Source: Comamonadaceae bacterium (GTDB lineage: Bacteria > Pseudomonadota > Gammaproteobacteria > Burkholderiales > Burkholderiaceae_C). Taken from it: DNA of 34,967 bases. The notes beneath the pieces are model-generated. The model saw only the letters and a program-made list of their open reading frames with translations. It was not told the DNA's origin and ran no database searches. The DNA is taken from assembly GCA_027486755.1 (NCBI GenBank), contig JAIXOM010000034.1:1-34967 (forward strand). The letters are read 5' to 3'. Position 1 is the stretch's first letter. Each line of letters opens with the position of its first letter. The position numbers and the translations under genes are program-made. Positions 31,701 through 34,967 of this stretch are shown here, piece by piece.

Positions 31701-34700
31701 CTGGCAGTCTTTCCGCCGACCCGGTCGCCGGTAGCTACAGCAGTGCTAGCAACGTCTGGACCCCTGGCTACACGTCTTACTTCTTTAGGGCGCCGGTCAC
31801 CACGACGGCTCAGTTGCTGGTGGTCGCTGGCGGCGGCGCAGGTGGCTGGCACGACAGAATCAAGGACATCGGCGGCGGCGGCGGCGGCGGCGTAGGATTT
31901 GTTCCATTCGCCAGCCTGAATTCGGGCTCGACTTACACCATACAAGTGGGCAATGGTGGCTCGTCCAGTCGCCTCGCAAGCCCTCCTACCGGGTCGGCTG
32001 AGCCCTTCTCCGGGGTGTTTGGCAGGGGCGCCGACAGCTCTTTTTCCGGGCGCTCCAGCTCGAATGCCATCCAGCAGCTGACCACCTATGGCGGTGGCCC
32101 CGGCGGCTACAGGAGCACCGATAACGGCTTGCTCGGCGGCTCGGGCGGTGGCGGGCACTTCGGGTTTTTCGGCTCGGGAGGGCGTCCCAAACCAGGCGTG
32201 GTCGTGGGTCTGAACGGTTCCACCCTGCTGGGCTCTGAGGGCGGTCGGTCGGCTTCGGGCAATGGCTGGGCCGGCGGCGGTGGTGGTGGCGCGCGCAGCA
32301 ATGGCGGTTTGGGTAAAGAGGACGGCACCGGCGGCAATGGCGGCGAAGGTTATTTGAGCTCTATCACCGGCAGCCCCGTGGTTTACGGTTCTGGTGGCGC
32401 CGGCAACGGTCTCAAAGGCCCCGGCACCCCAGGCACCAATGGCGGTCAAGTTGTTCCCTTTACATCAACCGGCTTCATACGGCTTGCCAACCCAAACACT
32501 CCCAGCACTCTTGCCGACGCCTACATCACAGCAGCCGGCGCACTCCTACAAGCCGGCAAGCCCAACACGGGAGCAGGGGGAGCCGCTGGTGATAGCAACA
32601 AGCCCTATACCTCTGACCTGACCAATGCCAATACTACTGCGAACTGGGGAACCGCAGGTCAGTTTACCGGGGCCGGCGGCAGCGGCGTGGTGGTTTTGCG
32701 CTTCAAGCAACCGGTCGGTGGCGAGGGAAATGTGACCGTCAATCCGGGAACCGGAACTTATGACGGTCCTAGCGACGGCGGGCCGAGGATTATTGTTGTC
32801 CCCACGGTAGATCCGACGCCGGTGTATGTGAAGATGTTGGGCACTGTCTCCAACTCCAACGTCTGGGGCACCGCACCGAGTTTTGCGCCGGCCCTTTACT
32901 TGGATCAAGCGGGTACCAGGGAAGCCCCTTTCCCCCGCCCGCCCCTTGTGACTGGCGCGGGAGGAGTGGTCACCACCGCTACCCGCCCAGTGACGGTGCC
33001 AGGTCCGCGGCCGGCTGGCGGGGCTGACGCCACCCCCCCCACTGACGCGGTCGTCCCCGGCGGCTTGACGGCAAGCACGACGCCCGGTAACTTGAACATT
33101 GCCTACAGCGCCGGTTTGTCGACCACGAGCCAATACACCCTCAACGTCGGCGCCCCGACCGCTTGGATCGTCACACCGCGGCCTTTGACCATTACGGCCG
33201 TCGCCGCCACCAAGGTCTATGACCGCAGCACCGCTTCTGACACCTTGCCAGCCTATTCCGTGGATTTGCTGGCTCCTGGCAATTCCTTCAGCTCTCTGAG
33301 CCAGAGCTATGCGGATTGGAATGCGGGCACTGGCAAAACTTTGGCGGTCAATGCCGGCTATGACATCAAAGACGCCAGCAACGTGAGCGTGCTGAGCAAC
33401 TACAGCATTACTTTGGTCAGCAACACGGCGGGCATCATCACCCCCCGCGACCTGCCCGTCACCGGCTTGAGCGTCCAAACCAGAAATTACAACGGACTGA
33501 CGACTGCCACTGTCACCGGCACGGCGACCGTCTCTCCGATAGCGGGTGACACGGTGAATCTGACGACAGGCAGAGTCACTGCTAACTATGCCGATGTCAA
33601 CGCGTCTTCGAGTCCCAAGCCGGTGACGCTCAGCACCTTGTCCATCAATACCGCCACCACTGACGCCACCACACGGGCGAACTACAGACTTGTTCAACCC
33701 AGCTTAACGGGCATCGTCGAGCCGGCCCCCGTGACGATCGCCAACTTGACGCCCGAGGACAGGGATTACAACGGCAGCAAGGGCGTCACGCTCACGGGCC
33801 TACCCTCTCTCTCCGGCACCATCTTTTCGACTGCCGCGGGCGGGTCCGACATTAACAGGCTGTCGCTGGTTGGCACCGGCGCCGGCAGCTTCGCCGACAA
33901 GAACGTGGGTAACAACAAGACCATCACGATCAGCGGTTACAGCCTCGGGGGCACTGCTGCGGGCGATTCTTCGGGCAATTACAACCTGGTGATGCCCACC
34001 ACCTTGACAGCCAGCATCTTCCCCATCTCCCTGACGGTCAGCGGCATCACCGCCAGCGACAGGGCATACAACGGCGCGACGGGGGCGGTCATCAACACCA
34101 CAGGCGCGGTCAAGACCGGCATGATCTTCGGTGACGAAGTCACCGTATCGGCCACAGGCGCCTTTGCCGACAAGAACGCGAGCGCCACCCCCAAGACAGT
34201 GACCTTGGTCAGCAGCTATGGCGGCGCTGATAAAGACAACTACATCATCACCGACCAGGCGACCACCACCGCCAAGATCACCCCTTTCGGCTTGACGGTG
34301 ACCGGTTTGACGGCCAGTTCCAAGACCTACGACGGTCTCTTGGACACCGTTCTCTCCGGCACGCCCGCGCTGAGCGGCGTATTTTCTGTGGACAGCGGCA
34401 AGGTCAGTCTCAGCGGCACCTTTGCCGGCAGCTTTGCTGACAAGAACGCGTCCCCAGACCCCAAGGTTGTGACGGTCACCGGCTTGAGCCTGAGCGGGGA
34501 CGAGAGCAGCAACTACACCCTGACTCAGCCCAGCGGCTTTACCGCCAGTATCAACAAGAGGGCACTGACGATCAGCGGCATCACCGCCAACAACAAGACC
34601 TACGACGGCACGACGGCGGCGACCATCGTGACCACAGGTGTGGTCATGGCGGGCCTGATTGCCGTTGATACAGGCGATGCCTCGAAGTTCAGTCTTTCGG

Positions 34701-34967
34701 CCACCGGCAGTTTTGCAGACAAGAACGCGAGCGCCAGCAGCAAAACGGTGACCTTGGTTAGTAGTTACAGCGGCTCCGCTAAAGACAACTACACCATCAC
34801 CGACCAGGCCAGCACCACCGCCACCATTACCCCTGCCAGCCTGAGCTTGAGTGGCACGCGGGCCTATGACGGTGGCACCACCTACGCGGGCGCCAAGCTG
34901 AGCGCTGCGGGCGTCAACGGCGAGTCCTTTGCTGTGACGGGCGCGGGCGATGCGAGCAACCTGAGCA
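22703..34967 (+). CDS. Giant two-partner secretion exoprotein (TpsA, filamentous haemagglutinin-like adhesin), 3'-truncated
   Basis: The frame is open for 4088 codons and leaves the window without a stop. Residues 1-73 are an ESPR-type long signal peptide ([20 protein letters not shown], hydrophobic core, AYA cleavage). Residues about 80-330 are the TPS secretion domain, with INRVLGG-like [15 protein letters not shown] and SNPAGILF near 158. A linker ending [12 protein letters not shown] follows (about 420). PATR beta-strand repeats cover about 527-2316 and become degenerate to about 2810. A C-X5-C pair is at 2617/2623 and RGD at 2723. A Gly-rich domain covers about 3032-3337, and YDG repeats run from about 3493 to the edge. 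It should be secreted through the upstream TpsB and act as a long beta-helical surface fibre. The adhesin role is inferred from the family. No good SD precedes the ATG. Identical antisense or frame-shifted openings in the array are artefacts. Confidence 0.92.
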   Translation, partial: MNKIYGLKWRADIGSFVVVPETARTVSVKRSARLRPQRAGALADALAGLQQMQMVLKPLWAAMLTAGLSLAYAAPPLPTQLPTGGKVSAGAASISQTGNVMTVTQGSQRAAVNWQSFDIGAQGTVNFVQPSSSSVILNRVLGGAPSQIFGKVNANGQVILSNPAGILFSPSATLNVGALTATTHSLSDSKLMAGKLVFERNGSQASVVNEGQISSALGGYVALLAPEVRNSGIILAQMGTVAMASGEWIELQFDERSKLANLMVTPSAIQALVDNRQAVQAPGGLIILSAQAASRLQGGVVRNSGTLEAKGIVNDGGVIRITASDRIVHSGRISADAKADATGQGGTVTLIADLNNPNSVTEVSGSISAQGGAAGGRGGFVDTSASRLDIGESALVNTSAPQGEAGTWLLDPYNVTIAASGASGTAYNNNFTAGADSVIQASSIINALNAGSNVIIDTGAAGSPGASAGNITVSAAITRASVGRPTLTLNAANQIDISASIGSNGFGLDLVLNAGGGAGVFSGVFAGSGSLTKQGAGTVSLTGNNNYTGGTTISGGTLQVGNGGNTGSITGNIINDAALVFSRSDASLIYAGSISGTGSLTKSGTGTVTLSGYSNYSGGTTISGGTLQIGNGGSTGEIAGSITNNAALAFNRSDAHVYAGSISGTGSLTKLGSGTLTLSGNNTFAGATTISTGTLQIGNGGTTGSITGNITNDAALTFSRSDTTYVYAGVISGTGTLSKIGNGTITLSGDNTFVGSTTISAGTLQLGNGGTSGAIAGNISNSAALVFNRSDASYVYAGIISGTGSLTKSGNGTVTLSGNNTLTGDTTISGGTLQIGNGGATGSLTGNITNNATLALNRSDTALTLSAVISGTGALTKSGLGTVTLTGNNTYSGGTTISGGTLQIGNGGTTGAVTGNITNNAALTFSRADASYVYAGSISGTGSLTKLGVGTITLSGDSTFSGGTTISTGTLQIGNSGASGSITGNITNNAALTFSRSDTAYVYAGSISGTGSLTKLGGGTVTLSGDSTFSGGTTISTGTLQIGNGGASGSITGNITNNVALIFNRSDTGYVYAGSISGTGRLTKLGAGTVTLSGDSTFAGGTTITAGTLQIGNGGTTGSITGSITNNAALTFSRSDTAYVYAGAISGTGALTKSGAGTVTLSANNNFSGTTNISAGQLKLTGDNTLPGGITISGGTLQIGNGGTTGAITGNITNNAALVFNRSDSVSSYGGVISGTGTLTQSGTGTLTLSGENTFTGGTTISAGTLQVGNGGAAGSLVGNIVNNATLFFARGTDLTYSGVISGTGALRKEYAGTVTLSGNNSYTGPTTVGSGKLTLTGNNTGAGAVTISGGATLQIGNGGSTGSITGDITSNANNAAVVFNRSDTSYVYGGAISGTGTLTHSGSGTVTLSGDNSYTGATTITAGQLTLTGSKTGAGGTTISGGTLQIGNGGTTGALTGSITNNAALVFNRSDTSYVHAGTISGTGSLTKIGDGTVTLSGDNTYTGATTISAGTLQIGQGQSGGTSGAIVGNITNNAALVFNRSDFNYAYGGVISGTGTLTKIGGGTLILTGNNTYSGVTTISAGTLQIGEGSNGGTSGAIAGNITNNTALVFNRSDSTYVYGGVISGTGTLTKSGSGTVTLSGDNTYGGITTISAGTLQVGNGGTIGAIVGNITNNAALAFNRSDATYVYGGVISGSGALSKSGSGTVTLSGNNTYGGITTIGAGTLQIGNGGTSGAIVGNITNNAALAFNRSDATYVYGGVISGTGTLTKAGGGTITLSGNNTLTGTTTINAGTLQIGNGGTSGAIAGNITNSAAVVFNRSNDYTLSGIISGTGTVTKIGAGTTTLAGDNTYSGTTTVSAGQLTLAGNNTGTGTITISGGTLQVGNGATTGAIAASITNNAALVFSRSDAGYAYAGLISGTGTLTKTGTGTVTLTGNNTYTGGTTISVGTLQIGNGGTSGALVGNIANTGALVFNRSDAYAYSGIISGGGTLTQMGAGALTLSGANTYWGSTNVSAGQLVLTGNNTGAGAITISAGTLQIGNGGTTGAVTANITNNAALVFNRSDTTYLYSGIISGSGAVTKSGAGTVTLSGANTYSGTTAVSAGQLTLTGTNTGTGRITISGGGTLQVGNGSFTGRIAGDVTNNGALVFNRTDTTNDYGGIISGTGTLSQNGTGMLTLSGNNTYSGVTTVRAGTLQIGNGGGTGAIAGDITNSAALIFNRSAPYTYSGVISGSGTVRQNGAGTLTFTGAHTYTGSTTISGGNLALGAGGTTGSVSGDITINVGRTLEFNRSDALVSYGGNIGGAGTLTKYGAGTLSLSGNNLPGGIAINGGTLLISGTGSLDQLNIAVYTPGLYSANISVAAGATFNYGSSATSTQKLTGAFTGGGRLVKSGSGTLEVTSSGGNLAHGGGTTVEAGTLQLNGGYAGNVTNNARLVLNGGVWSGVVSGTGAVVFAGGSASLTNPQTYTGGTTLSGNTNLTLNAAGALSTSNDLTIDAGSTLTINTDVALRSLAGGGLVNYPGNSVVSLTVGQGMASTDSSTFSGSITAPNARGTFIFKKDGPGTQILTGTNSFNGAVHILQGTLQVGNGGTSGTLPALKNTPTGGQDTGSTDNTNCGFQISCVILNSGILAINRSDDVDFSGAMSGTGGLLKAGAGNLNLKSAAWARPVSLNSYTGGTTITGGTLTLAASGALGLGGSLTINGGTLATTRYDWFDAWTGQSRGDRSYDVDASTVTITGGFITGVGAIRASAGFSITTNADMTIAGRLSGGGGLTKAGTGTLTLGGFNSYSGNTLVNAGILKAGNIAFGQGTVTVSNGAAVDINGYALENNFVLSGTGVASSGALFNSSASKAMLYGSITLGADTTIKTNGDLTIDSSVESVAAGYYGLSIVNTGKVEITSNIGRPGTRWQDTTRLGYLEVSGNVAIGGDIKVDGRIRFNGLVELYADNLTLSSEYDGVRAAQGFRSALQSTRIVQFIGGNQYIYNGTTYTIGEVGAPLTGSLSADPVAGSYSSASNVWTPGYTSYFFRAPVTTTAQLLVVAGGGAGGWHDRIKDIGGGGGGGVGFVPFASLNSGSTYTIQVGNGGSSSRLASPPTGSAEPFSGVFGRGADSSFSGRSSSNAIQQLTTYGGGPGGYRSTDNGLLGGSGGGGHFGFFGSGGRPKPGVVVGLNGSTLLGSEGGRSASGNGWAGGGGGGARSNGGLGKEDGTGGNGGEGYLSSITGSPVVYGSGGAGNGLKGPGTPGTNGGQVVPFTSTGFIRLANPNTPSTLADAYITAAGALLQAGKPNTGAGGAAGDSNKPYTSDLTNANTTANWGTAGQFTGAGGSGVVVLRFKQPVGGEGNVTVNPGTGTYDGPSDGGPRIIVVPTVDPTPVYVKMLGTVSNSNVWGTAPSFAPALYLDQAGTREAPFPRPPLVTGAGGVVTTATRPVTVPGPRPAGGADATPPTDAVVPGGLTASTTPGNLNIAYSAGLSTTSQYTLNVGAPTAWIVTPRPLTITAVAATKVYDRSTASDTLPAYSVDLLAPGNSFSSLSQSYADWNAGTGKTLAVNAGYDIKDASNVSVLSNYSITLVSNTAGIITPRDLPVTGLSVQTRNYNGLTTATVTGTATVSPIAGDTVNLTTGRVTANYADVNASSSPKPVTLSTLSINTATTDATTRANYRLVQPSLTGIVEPAPVTIANLTPEDRDYNGSKGVTLTGLPSLSGTIFSTAAGGSDINRLSLVGTGAGSFADKNVGNNKTITISGYSLGGTAAGDSSGNYNLVMPTTLTASIFPISLTVSGITASDRAYNGATGAVINTTGAVKTGMIFGDEVTVSATGAFADKNASATPKTVTLVSSYGGADKDNYIITDQATTTAKITPFGLTVTGLTASSKTYDGLLDTVLSGTPALSGVFSVDSGKVSLSGTFAGSFADKNASPDPKVVTVTGLSLSGDESSNYTLTQPSGFTASINKRALTISGITANNKTYDGTTAATIVTTGVVMAGLIAVDTGDASKFSLSATGSFADKNASASSKTVTLVSSYSGSAKDNYTITDQASTTATITPASLSLSGTRAYDGGTTYAGAKLSAAGVNGESFAVTGAGDASNLS
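24281..29650 (+). repeat. Autotransporter-associated beta-strand (PATR) tandem repeat array
   Basis: Twenty-three well-conserved copies can be anchored on the TLQIGNGG codons, with the Ile/Val/Leu codon at 24380, 24587, 24791, 24998, 25205, 25412, 25619, 25826, 26033, 26297, 26504, 26768, 27041, 27248, 27464, 27680, 27887, 28094, 28355, 28562, 28823, 29090 and 29297. The basic period is 207 bp (69 codons); other steps are 204, 216, 261, 264, 267 and 273 bp, all multiples of three. A unit reads roughly [16 protein letters not shown], then [36 protein letters not shown] and [11 protein letters not shown]. The longer steps carry one extra short segment of the form [15 protein letters not shown]. 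Copies after about 29650 are degenerate. Confidence 0.93.
31796..32713 (+). other. Gly-rich domain inside the TpsA
   Basis: Residues about 3032-3337 leave the beta-repeat pattern. The segment starts [14 protein letters not shown], continues through [11 protein letters not shown] (seven GGC codons in a row at 31871-31891), [18 protein letters not shown] and [14 protein letters not shown], and ends [15 protein letters not shown]. The flanking VVAGGG...GSGVVVLRF pattern is that of Gly-rich domains found in phage tail and surface proteins. The frame is maintained throughout. Confidence 0.7.
33177..34967 (+). repeat. YDG-type repeats at the visible end of TpsA
   Basis: At least seven repeats, each opening with a KxYDG/RxYNG motif: codons at 33212 (KVYDRS), 33482 (RNYNGL), 33761 (RDYNGS), 34061 (RAYNGA), 34322 (KTYDGL), 34595 (KTYDGT) and 34859 (RAYDGG, cut by the edge). 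Spacings are 270, 279, 300, 261, 273 and 264 bp. Most units also carry SFADKNAS and a closing [13 protein letters not shown] strand. They match the YDG/MBG-like stalk domains of filamentous haemagglutinins. Units four and six are more alike than either is to unit five. Confidence 0.85.

Overview
The window comes from the chromosome of a GC-rich betaproteobacterium, most likely order Burkholderiales and close to Comamonadaceae. The evidence is the rsmB / DUF4390 / ntrY / response-regulator order, a Bug-type (TTT) solute receptor next to a thiamine-diphosphate enzyme, a proteobacterial glutathione reductase, and an ESPR-type two-partner secretion exoprotein. This placement rests on recalled family knowledge, not on a search.

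Bases 1-11060 are mostly housekeeping. The 3' three quarters of rpoC ends in a textbook terminator. A LemA-like membrane protein follows, then a two-gene flavocytochrome c sulfide dehydrogenase-like operon (monoheme cytochrome c plus FAD subunit with a Tat/lipobox leader). Next is a tightly packed set: rsmB, a DUF4390 protein, an NtrY-like sensor kinase and a short NtrX-like regulator lacking the AAA+ domain. A tRNA-Phe(GAA) with its own terminator follows, then what looks like the decayed end of an antitoxin gene.

Bases 11061-20785 are metabolic. They hold a lipoprotein with a SAM-methyltransferase fold and formate-tetrahydrofolate ligase on the minus strand. A Bug receptor is followed directly by a ThDP-dependent decarboxylase/synthase-like enzyme. 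A minus-strand three-gene ABC importer of the NMT1/taurine/nitrate type (ATPase, permease, binding protein) is divergent from glutathione reductase, and the shared gap holds two inverted repeats.

Bases 20923-34967 are the striking part, a two-partner secretion (TPS) locus. A TpsB outer-membrane transporter with a TTG start is followed 13 bp later by a giant TpsA exoprotein. The TpsA frame is open for 4088 codons and runs off the window. Its order is ESPR signal peptide, TPS secretion domain, 23 well-conserved autotransporter-associated (PATR) beta repeats with a basic period of 207 bp, degenerate repeats, a Gly-rich domain of about 300 residues, and at least seven YDG-type repeats at the truncated end. 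The repeats differ from one another by multiples of three bases, some pairs are nearly identical in DNA, and a run of eight C lies in the coding sequence. The locus therefore has the features of a variable surface adhesin.
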